From Halodesulfovibrio sp. (GTDB taxonomy: Bacteria > Desulfobacterota > Desulfovibrionia > Desulfovibrionales > Desulfovibrionaceae), in contig NZ_JAOARI010000037.1 in the NCBI RefSeq assembly GCF_025210605.1, positions 1 to 64,000 of the forward strand: 64,000 nt of DNA, given 5' to 3'. The position numbers were made by a program, and so were the translations under genes. Position 1 is the first letter of the stretch. Each line of letters opens with the position of its first letter. The notes under the pieces were generated by a model. It was not told the DNA's origin, made no database searches, and was given only the letters and a program-made list of their open reading frames with translations. This document shows positions 56,591 through 64,000 of this stretch, in pieces.

Positions 56591-57718
56591 CTATCCGCGC
56601 TTTGGAAAGACTTCCAGCGCGCCGGATTTAGCATCTCTTCGTGGTTTATCCTGCCATTCAACATCAATAAGACTGCCGCTTTCAAAGTTCTCAGCTTCGT
56701 GCAGCAGGGCGATACCTTTATGTGAGCAGGCATAACGGGCTTTTTGATTTCTGCCCGGAATAAGTACCGGATCAGAAAGCACGCGCACGTTCTCCGCATA
56801 TTCAGGATGCGCTTTGCTTGCGAGTAAGAAGCTGAGGCTTACGTTTTTGCGGTTCATGCGGGCACGCTGTGTAAGATCGCGCAGCCACATTGGAGCATGG
56901 TCAGCTGTCATGTTAAAGTGACACCAGCCGCTCGCATTACGGTCAAGCATCGGGCATTCTACTTCATGCGGGCAGGGTGCTTGCGGTAAGTAGCCTTCTT
57001 CAATAAGCCCTTCACGGGTCAGACCGATAATTTTGCCGCCAAGTCGTGTGCCCGGTTCAACAAATAAAATGCTTCCGTCTTCTTTGCATGCCCGTGTCAT
57101 GTTGTAGGCAAGCTCGAGAAAACGATCTTCCATGGTTTGCCCGCGGCTTGCGGAAAGCTCGTTCAGAACGTTTGCTCCGGCAACTAACGCCATTTTGCCG
57201 TAGTTGTTACGTAGGCTTTTTTCCAAAGTTTCACGAACCAGTTTGATTCGCCAAGGTCCTTTGCCCGGTTCAACACCAGCCATTGTTTCAAAAATACGTC
57301 GTCCGTGCTCCATTGGCTTTTTAGCAACGTCTGTACAGATGAATGTAAGCTTTTTGTTACGAAGGTCTGGGCGGCTGAGCCATAATGCTTGCACGAAGGT
57401 GAGCGGGCCGGAACCTAAATCTAAAATTGTGTCTCCATTTTTAAGCGGAATGTGCAGCTGCGGCAAAAGCCATGAAAGTCTGTACAGGTTCCACGGGAGA
57501 AAAAAACGCAGGTAAGCAGAAAGCGTACGGGGGGTAGCCCAGTAGTTGGCACGCATTCCGCCACGTTCGTTTGTCAGCATACGGGAAAGATCTGCCACAG
57601 CGTATGGCAGGTCGCGTTTATGAGCCGCTTTGAGCGGCATGGCTTTATGTAAAACTTTGTCGTAGCCGTCTAGGACGCTACGGATTTTAGCAGTAGGGAA
57701 AGAAAGAACTGTGCTCAT
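56591..57718 (-). CDS. Rsm22-family ribosome-associated methyltransferase-like protein
   Basis: 375 residues, relative of mitochondrial Rsm22/METTL17, which acts in small-subunit assembly. SAM-binding fold with ILDLGSGPLTFVQAL near residue 98 and LVAGANVLNELS near 178. Cysteines at 249, 255, 266 (CPHEVECPM, GWCHF) and 331 (YACSHKG) match the four cluster ligands of METTL17 and suggest a [4Fe-4S] cluster. The ATG overlaps the RACo stop by 4 bp, so the two are coupled. Methyltransferase activity is unproven in the family. Confidence 0.9.
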   Translation of the reverse strand: MSTVLSFPTAKIRSVLDGYDKVLHKAMPLKAAHKRDLPYAVADLSRMLTNERGGMRANYWATPRTLSAYLRFFLPWNLYRLSWLLPQLHIPLKNGDTILDLGSGPLTFVQALWLSRPDLRNKKLTFICTDVAKKPMEHGRRIFETMAGVEPGKGPWRIKLVRETLEKSLRNNYGKMALVAGANVLNELSASRGQTMEDRFLELAYNMTRACKEDGSILFVEPGTRLGGKIIGLTREGLIEEGYLPQAPCPHEVECPMLDRNASGWCHFNMTADHAPMWLRDLTQRARMNRKNVSLSFLLASKAHPEYAENVRVLSDPVLIPGRNQKARYACSHKGIALLHEAENFESGSLIDVEWQDKPRRDAKSGALEVFPKRG

Positions 57719-59256
57719 ATAAATGTAAAGCGCATGTGGCGCATAAATGTTTGGGTGAAGTTAGGGTCTGATGTCAGATCAACAGCTTCACAGTTTGTGG
57801 TTAGACCTTCTGCCACGTTGCGTAGGGTCGGGTCAATAAGCATCAGTTCAGCACCTTGCAAAGAGGTGTTGTTTACTGCCGTCACTCTGGAACCCATTCC
57901 TGCCGGAATGAAGCCTAACCCTTCTAGATCCTGCACTCCCGCGTGTTCTCCAAGAGCACCGGCAAGGTAAATATTTTTCAATTGTGATGCAGAAATATCT
58001 GCGGCTTCAAGAACACGGGTAAAGGCAAAGGTAAAGGCTGCTTTGACTTTTAAGAACTCTTCAATGTCTTCAGCAGAAAGGAACATGTTGTCCGGCAATG
58101 CTAAATGCTGGATGCCGTGACGAACTTCCAGACGCTCAGCCAGTCGGGAACCCATTCCTTGGCTTTGTTTTTCGACAAATAAACCGTCGTTGGAAATAAA
58201 GTTGATTTTGCGCAGAGCGTGAATAAGTGCCAGATATCCCGTTCCGCTGATGCCGTCTGCGTAAGTTGCTCCCATAACCTCAGGGACAAGTCCGGTTGGT
58301 GCAAGCTTGTAAGACGTCGCAATGCCCTTGCCAGCAGTTGCACCGTAATGCAGCCCCACGCCTTCCAGTGCTGGTCCTAGTGCAACACTGGTAATGATGT
58401 AATTGTCTGGACTGAGAGCAAGAATGAATTCTCCATTTGTACCCATATCAGTGAGAATAAAAGGATACTCGGGTTCATCTTGCAGTATTGAGAGTAGCCC
58501 TGCTGTTAAATCGCCTCCAACAAAAGGCGATGCTAACGGCGCAATATACGCTGGAGGTAAGTCGGCTATTTTTTCTATTGTACCGCCCTTGTATGTAAGT
58601 TTGTATGGAGCGGTTGCAAGACATGCTGTGTCGAGACCGAGCAGCAGGTATGTCATCGCAGGGTTACCCGCAATGGCAAGCGAATCTACGTTACCAAAAG
58701 AGTTGTCGGTCAGTTCTGCAATTAGCTCGGCAATTCTGCTGACAATAAGGTCTTGTAAAATTGTTTTTCCTGACTCTGTTGCCGCAAAGCTGAGACGGGA
58801 CATGATTTCTGAGCCTGCGCCCATCTGCGGGTTTGGTTCAGAACCGGATGCTATTGTTTTTTTGCCGTCAAGCAGTGCCCAGTGCAAGCTGGTAGTACCA
58901 AGGTCAACAGCAAGCTGGAGTGATTTATTGTTCGATTCAACCGTGCCGACATGCTGCACATAAGGGTTCTCCGGTATCTCAATAACCATACCGTCTTCCG
59001 GTGCATGTTTGCATGCCAGACGCCATCCTGCATCGATGGCGTGTTCTTTAAGAATGAGCGTGTCAGATCCAACAGGCAGCGGAGCATTTTCTACAAAGCG
59101 TACTCTGCATTTCCCGCATTGACCCAACCCCGAACAGAGAGGAGGAGCAGGAACAAGTCCGCTGGTAAAAATAACCTGAGCTAATGTGTGAGGTTCTGCC
59201 TGAGAAACATGAAGGGACTTTTTCCGACCAGTGTAATCAATGATGGTAATCTGCAT
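57715..59256 (-). CDS. RACo-like corrinoid activator with [2Fe-2S] domain
   Basis: 513 residues from the ATG at 59256. An N-terminal ferredoxin domain with C41, C47, C50 and C82, then a linker and a large ASKHA-type ATPase domain (DLGTTSLHWALLDG, later DMGTNGEFILA). Related proteins use ATP to drive electrons to inactive Co(II) corrinoids. No corrinoid protein or methyltransferase gene is adjacent, so the target is unknown. First gene of the group that continues with Rsm22, lipB and lipA; about 165 bp upstream is a divergent gene. Confidence 0.88.
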   Translation of the reverse strand: MQITIIDYTGRKKSLHVSQAEPHTLAQVIFTSGLVPAPPLCSGLGQCGKCRVRFVENAPLPVGSDTLILKEHAIDAGWRLACKHAPEDGMVIEIPENPYVQHVGTVESNNKSLQLAVDLGTTSLHWALLDGKKTIASGSEPNPQMGAGSEIMSRLSFAATESGKTILQDLIVSRIAELIAELTDNSFGNVDSLAIAGNPAMTYLLLGLDTACLATAPYKLTYKGGTIEKIADLPPAYIAPLASPFVGGDLTAGLLSILQDEPEYPFILTDMGTNGEFILALSPDNYIITSVALGPALEGVGLHYGATAGKGIATSYKLAPTGLVPEVMGATYADGISGTGYLALIHALRKINFISNDGLFVEKQSQGMGSRLAERLEVRHGIQHLALPDNMFLSAEDIEEFLKVKAAFTFAFTRVLEAADISASQLKNIYLAGALGEHAGVQDLEGLGFIPAGMGSRVTAVNNTSLQGAELMLIDPTLRNVAEGLTTNCEAVDLTSDPNFTQTFMRHMRFTFI

Positions 59257-59425
59257 AGTAGAAAGACCATGCCACAAAACACTTCAGGATGAAAGCGGGA
59301 CTATTCTTACTTTTAATCTTGAAGGTTGAGAATCTGTTTGAAAGCGGGTACGTTGCCTTAGTTTCTGTGAAGTCTTAATGGGGGAGTGTGGTTCCCTGTT
59401 CTTACGATAAAGCAAAGAGGTGGGG

Positions 59426-59878
59426 ATGGACTTACTTTTATTAGGTTTCGGCGGGCTTGTGTTAGTGTGTCTGGCTGCGGGCGGAAACTTTTTTGCAACA
59501 GCTAAGATGAAAGAAAAAATTCATGCTACTAAGCACGCAAGGCGTACCTTGAATGATGATGTAAGCACACTTCAAGCTGCACTTATATCTAAGCGTGAAG
59601 AGAAAAAAATTGTTGTCAGTAAGCTGCGCATGGCTCGTATAGAATGTAAATCACAAAAATCAGGCGCAAGTTGCAATGCATCAGGTTCAGCTGAAGGACC
59701 TGAAGACAAGTTTGAGCATGAGCTTATCAATCAAAAAGTCATTACTCCTCGAGAATTAGAGCGAGTAAAGAAATATCGCAGGTCAACTTCTTGTCCTTAT
59801 GGTGTGGCAGAAACAATTGTTATGCTCGGTTATGCAACCAAGGCAGAAGTAGATCAGATTGCTGTGCGTAGCTCGTAA
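59426..59878 (+). CDS. Small membrane-anchored protein with a possible MshEN-like segment
   Basis: 150 residues from the ATG at 59426 (AGAGG 5 nt upstream). A membrane helix (residues 3-22), a charged coiled coil (about 30-75), a Ser/Gly linker, then LINQKVITPRELERVKKYRR and VMLGYATKAEVDQIAV, which echo the spacing of an MshEN-type repeat (type II secretion N-domain), a fold that can bind cyclic di-GMP. That similarity is seen by eye only. It is alone in orientation with fliM, about 210 bp ahead. Confidence 0.65.
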   Translation: MDLLLLGFGGLVLVCLAAGGNFFATAKMKEKIHATKHARRTLNDDVSTLQAALISKREEKKIVVSKLRMARIECKSQKSGASCNASGSAEGPEDKFEHELINQKVITPRELERVKKYRRSTSCPYGVAETIVMLGYATKAEVDQIAVRSS

Positions 59879-59973
59879 CAGAATAATTTGTCAGGATATT
59901 TTAAAGGGCGGAGACGTCCTTTTTTTTGGATTACTGCAACTGGCAATTGTTCAAAACAAGTGTGCTCTGATTA

Positions 59974-59990
59974 TTGGCACTAATAGTGCA
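59974..59990 (+). promoter_or_regulatory. Sigma54-type promoter upstream of fliM
   Basis: TTGGCACTAATAGTGCA has GG and GC exactly 10 bases apart, with TGGCAC matching the -24 box. It lies 101 bp before the fliM ATG, a normal distance. The same bases form a small dyad (GCACTA/TAGTGC). Confidence 0.6.
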
Positions 59991-60090
59991 TAAAATTTAA
60001 TCAGGCACATATTGTGTCAAAAAATTCCTACTTGGTGCTCTCACCATGCGTAATGCATAGCGGGTACAGGTTTTCGGAGATACAGGACGT

Positions 60091-61071
60091 ATGAATAAGA
60101 TTTTAGCACAAGACGAAGTTGATGCTCTGCTACGGGGACTTTCCGGCGGGGAAATCGAAAGTGAATCGGATATTCCGACTGATGAGACTGGCATTGTAGC
60201 GTTTGATCTCGCTAATCAGGATAGAATTATCCGAGGGCGTATGCCTGTTCTTGAGATTGTAAATGACCGTTTTTCACGTCTTTGCACTAACGCACTTTCC
60301 AACGCTGTGCGTAAGCGTGTTGAATTAAACCCGATTTCGATTGATATGACGAAATTCGGTGACTTTATGCGTTCCTTGCCTGTTCCGACGAGTATCAATA
60401 TTTTTAAAATGGAACCACTGCGCGGTAATGCCATAGTCGTTGTTGACTCTCGGCTTGTATTCGCACTGGTAGAAAATTTCTTTGGTGGTGCTGGCAGTCA
60501 GCCAAAAATTGAAGGGCGTGAATTTACCCGCATTGAGCAGGCTATTGTTGACCGTGTTATCAAAATTGCACTGGATAACATGGAAGAAAGCTGGCGTCCT
60601 GTACATGAGGTGAATCTGGAGCTTGTACGTTCAGAGATTAACCCGCAGTTTGCTGCGATCGTGCCACCAAGCGACGTTGTCGTTGTTATTACTTTTGAGG
60701 TAGAACTGGAAAGTGCCATTGGTTCACTTATCATGTGTTTACCGTATGCTACGATTGAACCTATTCGTTCCAAACTGCATGCTAGTTTCCAAACAGAACG
60801 TCTGGAAGTTGACCATGCGTGGGTTTCCCGCTTGAAAGAACGTTTGATGGAAACACCTGTTGATATGAAAATCCGTTTCGGTGAATCAAAAATTACTGGT
60901 AACCAGTTGCTTCGACTTAAAGTCGGCGATGTTCTTTTGCTGGATACCGATACTGAAGATTTGCTTGAAGCCACCGTTGAAGGCGTGAAAAAGTTCCATG
61001 GCATCAGCGGTACCGTGAAATCCAACAGGGCATTCCAGATCGTAAAAGAAGAAGAGCCAAGCTACACGTAG
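60091..61071 (+). CDS. fliM: Flagellar motor switch protein FliM
   Basis: 326 residues of the C-ring. The N-terminal motif ILAQDEVDALLRGL is the CheY-P-binding peptide. The middle CheC-like domain and the C-terminal SpoA domain (FGESKITGNQLLRLKVGDVL) are complete. It is a single gene here, unlike operons where fliM follows fliL and precedes fliN; a terminator lies at 61191. The sigma54-like promoter places it in the flagellar regulatory cascade. Confidence 0.95.
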   Translation: MNKILAQDEVDALLRGLSGGEIESESDIPTDETGIVAFDLANQDRIIRGRMPVLEIVNDRFSRLCTNALSNAVRKRVELNPISIDMTKFGDFMRSLPVPTSINIFKMEPLRGNAIVVVDSRLVFALVENFFGGAGSQPKIEGREFTRIEQAIVDRVIKIALDNMEESWRPVHEVNLELVRSEINPQFAAIVPPSDVVVVITFEVELESAIGSLIMCLPYATIEPIRSKLHASFQTERLEVDHAWVSRLKERLMETPVDMKIRFGESKITGNQLLRLKVGDVLLLDTDTEDLLEATVEGVKKFHGISGTVKSNRAFQIVKEEEPSYT

Positions 61072-61190
61072 CTACTAATTATCATTAAAAATGTAATAGC
61101 TACAATGCACCAACAACCGTACAGTAATTCCTATACTGTGCAGAGGGCACGGTGCGAGTATATTGGACAAATGGTTATGCGTGTTCAACT

Positions 61191-61214
61191 GAAGGCCGGA
61201 TTTATCCGGCCTTC
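61191..61214 (+). terminator. Terminator after fliM
   Basis: GAAGGCCGGAT and ATCCGGCCTTC form an 11-bp stem with a 2-nt gap in the loop, followed by TCTTTTGTC. It lies 120 bp after the fliM stop. Confidence 0.8.
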
Positions 61215-61309
61215 TCTTTTGTCTAACGAAAAAGAGTGGTGTAATCTTTTGGCAATTCTAATGAAAGCACAGCGAGGGGAACGAATGAAGAAATATACCC
61301 GGCGTACAC

Positions 61310-61346
61310 AAAAAGGGTGAGCTACCTATGGGCGCTCACCCTTTTT
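61310..61346. terminator. Bidirectional terminator before truA 3' end
   Basis: AAAAAGGGTGAGC and GCTCACCCTTTTT form a 13-bp stem with an 11-nt loop and extra T residues. The stop codon of a putative 11-codon frame (61285-61320) falls inside its left arm. It separates the fliM side from the convergent truA. Confidence 0.8.
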
Positions 61347-61430
61347 TGCGTATTTAACATTGTGTGAACCTGCTTTGTAGGCTCGTATTCGGAAAGCAGG
61401 ACATGGAAAAACTAGTAACTGTTTTTCTTT

Positions 61431-62204
61431 TTAGTAAAAGACCTTATGCATTGATAAACCGCATGCAGGTGCAGTTGCAGGAGCGGCTGTGCGGTCTTTT
61501 GCTGCTAGCAGCTCCGGTACAGAGTCCGGTGCAATTTTGTGCCTACCGCACGCAACGAGTGTACCCATGAGGTTTCGCACCATCTGTTTTAAAAAACCGG
61601 ATGCTTCGAATGTCCAGACAAGCTCGTGTGGCAGGCAAGACCTTTGTGCATATTCAGGGCAGTTGTGGGAAATACGGGTCACTGTACGGACGGTGTTCGT
61701 AATTTCAGTTCCTGCATTCTGATACGTTGCAAAGTCATGCTCACCAAGCAAGTGGCTTGCAGCAGCTTCCATGGCTGCAATGTCCAATGGACCGACTTTC
61801 CATGCGAAAGGGTAGCGATGGGGAAGTATAAATTCGCTTTTTAACCACAGTGTGTATGTGTAGCTTTTAGCTTTTGCACTGAAGCGGGAGTGAAATTCGT
61901 CGTCGACTATTTCAACACTCGTAACAGCAATATCGTGCGGTAATTTAGTCGTAAAAACTTTTTGCCAGTTAACACGTGCCCAGTTTTCTGGCAGGTCGAA
62001 ATGAGCTACTTGCTCATCGGCATGTACGCCGGAATCAGTGCGACCGCTGCCATGCACTCTAACAAGAGTGCCGGTGACAGCGGTCAAAACTTTTTCAATT
62101 TCGCCTTGTATTGTCGGTTGGGGGTGTTCAGCTCTTGGGGGTTGAAGCTGCCACCCCACGTATCGGGTGCCAATATAGGCGACAGTGATTTTTATGCGAG
62201 GCAT
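61431..62204 (-). CDS. truA: tRNA pseudouridine synthase A
   Basis: Makes pseudouridine at positions 38-40 of tRNA anticodon arms. 257 residues; the catalytic Asp is in VHGSGRTDSGVHA near residue 55; other motifs are YTLWLKS and the C-terminal FLKQMVRNLMGTL. It begins 3 bp after the MotE-like gene stop on the same strand, with GAG and AGAG before the ATG, so it is probably on the fliJ-motE transcript. Confidence 0.95.
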   Translation of the reverse strand: MPRIKITVAYIGTRYVGWQLQPPRAEHPQPTIQGEIEKVLTAVTGTLVRVHGSGRTDSGVHADEQVAHFDLPENWARVNWQKVFTTKLPHDIAVTSVEIVDDEFHSRFSAKAKSYTYTLWLKSEFILPHRYPFAWKVGPLDIAAMEAAASHLLGEHDFATYQNAGTEITNTVRTVTRISHNCPEYAQRSCLPHELVWTFEASGFLKQMVRNLMGTLVACGRHKIAPDSVPELLAAKDRTAAPATAPACGLSMHKVFY

Positions 62205-62207
62205 TCT

Positions 62208-62930
62208 CTACTCAAATGGTAACTGCATATTAGTCAGCGCTTCAGAAAGGCGTGCTGCCTTGTCAGCTCTAACATATGTCAGGATTTCACCTGCTTTACG
62301 TCCGCGCATGCCAGCCAAAATTTTAACAGAAATTTTTTCATCGAGGGTCTGGATAACCTGAGCAGCTTGTTTTGCTTTCATGTTGGAATACACGTCAACA
62401 AGGTGCTTCATTTTCTTATCCTGAGTTTCTTTAGCATTTTTCAACATAATCTTGAGACGCTTCTCAAGTGCTTGTAACTCAGCAAGCTTACCATCGATTG
62501 TAGTTTGAAGTCTGGCAAGTTCCTGCTCGCGTCTGTTCAGCTCAATCTGTTTGCTCTTGAGCAAGTCGCGAGTCATGGAGTCTTTAGCAACAGGCTTCGG
62601 AGCAGGCTTTTTAGGCTCTTCTTTTTCTTCCGCATGCGCTGCTGTGGTAGTAAGCGTTGCCGTTGGAGTTGGCAAGTTCTCTTTTGCCTGTGCGAAGCGC
62701 TCTTCAAGAGTCATAGAAGCTTTTTCTGCGACTGTTTTAACCGACTTCACCGGACTCTGCGGTAAGAGTGTTGCAAGCTCATTGTCTGCATCAAAAACAA
62801 TGGAGCCGACAAGTATGAGTTTAAACAGGATTGCACAACCAAGAAGTTTGCAAATTTTAGAAAGCTTGCGGCTTGAACCTGAGTGTTGCTGTTTCGTCGA
62901 GTTGCAATTGTTCTTTGATCTTTTCTTCAT
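62208..62930 (-). CDS. MotE/MgtE_N-domain flagellar protein
   Basis: 240 residues. A positively charged cytoplasmic start (MKKRSKNN), one membrane helix near 30-48, an Ala/Pro/Thr-rich linker, a periplasmic coiled coil (about 110-180), then the MgtE N-domain-like helical end (MKAKQAAQVIQTLDEKISVK). This type usually lies next to fliJ and supports the flagellar motor. The first 74 bp overlap fliJ in another frame. The ribosome binding site is not obvious; no later ATG precedes the membrane helix. Confidence 0.8.
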   Translation of the reverse strand: MKKRSKNNCNSTKQQHSGSSRKLSKICKLLGCAILFKLILVGSIVFDADNELATLLPQSPVKSVKTVAEKASMTLEERFAQAKENLPTPTATLTTTAAHAEEKEEPKKPAPKPVAKDSMTRDLLKSKQIELNRREQELARLQTTIDGKLAELQALEKRLKIMLKNAKETQDKKMKHLVDVYSNMKAKQAAQVIQTLDEKISVKILAGMRGRKAGEILTYVRADKAARLSEALTNMQLPFE

Positions 62931-63291
62931 GTGCGTGTCGCTTTGCTTGATTTTCTTTTAGTTTTTCCAGTAGCTTTTTTTCCTGAGCTTTCTCAGTCAA
63001 AACTTGCCGTGCAGAGTTCAATTCCTGTGCAAGAGTGAGCAGGCGATGTTCAGCAGTGCTGATATCCTGACGTACTCCCTGAAGGAAGTTCCGAATAATC
63101 CATGTTTGAGCAGGGTCAGTTGTGGTGCTCATCAGTTCCTGGTTGTCGGCAAGAGCTTTGCGTAAGCCGTCAACACGTTGTACTTGCTTTTGGTACTTTG
63201 CTTGTACCTCGGCAAGTGCAAGCTTGGCCTGATCTTCCAGTTGCGTGCGGTATTCGAGTACTTGCTGCAACTTGAATTTAAATGGTGCCAT
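62857..63291 (-). CDS. fliJ: Flagellar export protein FliJ
   Basis: 144 residues from the ATG at 63291; upstream in-frame codons to 63315 are not needed. Long helical coiled coil rich in Q, K and E; the start MAPFKFKLQQVLEYR is typical of FliJ. Acts as chaperone/escort in the flagellar type III export apparatus. GGAAGG sits 3 nt from the ATG. It overlaps the MotE-like gene by 74 bp. No fliI is visible upstream. Confidence 0.87.
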   Translation of the reverse strand: MAPFKFKLQQVLEYRTQLEDQAKLALAEVQAKYQKQVQRVDGLRKALADNQELMSTTTDPAQTWIIRNFLQGVRQDISTAEHRLLTLAQELNSARQVLTEKAQEKKLLEKLKENQAKRHAHEEKIKEQLQLDETATLRFKPQAF

Positions 63292-63443
63292 AAGCCTTCC
63301 TAGTGGTGTCAACACAATGACATGTTACCCGTGTTATAATAGGTATAGCATGTACTGTGCCGAAACTGCTTGTATGTGTGTTACGACTTATGAGAACTGG
63401 AAAAAAATGAGGGGATTTTTAGATAAGGGGTGCAGTGACTAGA

Positions 63444-63486
63444 GGTATCTTTTCCCGCTGATAACAAATTCAGGAGAAAAGATACC
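63444..63486 (-). terminator. Hairpin downstream of cobS
   Basis: GGTATCTTTTC and GAAAAGATACC form an 11-bp stem with a 21-nt loop, 32 bp after the cobS stop. There is no T-tract after it on the minus strand, so termination is uncertain. Confidence 0.35.
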
Positions 63487-63517
63487 AGCAGTACAATGTG
63501 CTATTTAGAAAGATATC

Positions 63518-64000
63518 CTAAATAAGAAACGCTAGCATGGCGGCAAGTTCTCCGCCGATAACGGTTGCGCCAAGAAAATCACCGTTGATACCGCCTTGTA
63601 GTTTAGCGAGTCGGAGATATGACCATAGCATCAAGGCACAAAGTAACGTTGTGTATAGTGTCGGGAGTAAGCCGCATAGGATAGTACCAGTTATAACGGC
63701 AAGTGTTGTCTGAATAACGACAGTCTGTCTGGTGGCTCCTTGCAGAAACAAGCGTCCTTGTGTCGAACTTTTGGGTGCGTCGGAAAGATGTCCTATAATG
63801 ACAGAAGCAACACGACCTGCAATAGGGGCAAAAATAAGCACCTGCCAATTGCTGGTAGCAAATAATTCGTGCGCGAGAATTGTTTGCCCCAGTATTCCAA
63901 TTACCATTGCAATGGCACCGAATGCACCAACGCGGCTATCCTTAACAATTTCCCAGAAACGTTCGCCCTGTGCGCAGCTTCCCCATCCATCCCATATATC
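63518..64000 (-). CDS. cobS: Adenosylcobinamide-GDP ribazoletransferase (cobS), partial
   Basis: Penultimate membrane step of cobalamin synthesis. Only the C-terminal 160 residues are in the window; the frame is open to the window edge. The N-terminal part seen has WDGWGS, then ERFWEIVKDSRVGAFG, the CobS Asp/Glu-rich catalytic signature, followed by several membrane helices. The 5' portion lies beyond position 64000. It fits a B12-making, RACo-carrying organism. Confidence 0.88.
   Translation of the reverse strand, partial: DIWDGWGSCAQGERFWEIVKDSRVGAFGAIAMVIGILGQTILAHELFATSNWQVLIFAPIAGRVASVIIGHLSDAPKSSTQGRLFLQGATRQTVVIQTTLAVITGTILCGLLPTLYTTLLCALMLWSYLRLAKLQGGINGDFLGATVIGGELAAMLAFLI

Overview
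The window looks like chromosomal DNA of a marine sulfate-reducing bacterium of the Desulfovibrionaceae, most like Halodesulfovibrio or a low-GC Desulfovibrio. This is inferred from the split ATP synthase operon with both b and b' subunits, a full-length three-domain NifU, a TupABC tungstate importer, a RACo-like corrinoid-activator gene, a CobS gene and a glmU-zapB-zapA-rny order. Base composition is moderate except for one AT-rich stretch (about 6.2-7.8 kb) and GC-rich repeat islands. I see no rRNA, tRNA, CRISPR array, prophage or intact insertion sequence. Most genes lie on the minus strand.

Layout: 1-882 holds a tandem duplication of a structured non-coding element. 883-4908 (minus) is a sulfur/Fe-S block (nifU, nifS, cysK, cysE). 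An HD-GYP protein follows (to about 6.1 kb), then an AT-rich gene-free stretch. 7.8-10.4 kb (plus) encodes a polar amino acid ABC importer without an ATPase, then a YihY-type membrane protein. rlmN, an unknown exported protein, an iron alcohol dehydrogenase and the tungstate operon tupABC occupy 12.2-18.2 kb. 18.4-25.5 kb (minus) has an unknown exported protein, an MFS transporter, an AMMECR1 protein, a LysR regulator, purN, acs and a LytTR protein with a degenerate receiver. 25.8-29.5 kb is rny, zapA, zapB, glmU. 29.7-35.5 kb is the F1 plus b/b' ATP synthase operon. 35.9-41.7 kb is a cell-shape operon mreB-mreC-mreD-mrdA-rodA-bactofilin, in which mreC appears to start at a rare AUU codon.

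From 41.7 to 53.2 kb the content is more accessory: a TIGR01212 radical SAM protein, an alkylguanine-DNA methyltransferase, two paralogous small proteins of unknown function (43.7 and 49.0 kb), a ZIP transporter, a diguanylate cyclase, an M29 aminopeptidase, an MBL-fold hydrolase, then a 1.2-kb repeat island (inverted-repeat element joined to ten 29-bp tandem repeats), a TPR protein, a lipoprotein, a GyrI-like protein and HU. 53.4-59.3 kb (minus) has a glycerate kinase and a tight RACo-Rsm22-lipB-lipA cluster. 59.4-64.0 kb has a small membrane protein, fliM behind a sigma54-like promoter, truA, a MotE-like protein, fliJ and the 3' part of cobS, which runs off the window.

Themes: Fe-S and sulfur handling (NifUS, CysEK, LipA, Rsm22, RACo), envelope growth (Mre/Rod/PBP2/bactofilin, GlmU, ZapAB) and motility/c-di-GMP (FliM, FliJ, MotE-like, GGDEF, HD-GYP, a possible MshEN-like protein). 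Both ABC operons have a hairpin just after the binding-protein gene. No complete new defence or mobile system is evident; the least explained parts are the repeat island, the dispersed 3'-end elements and the paralogous small proteins.
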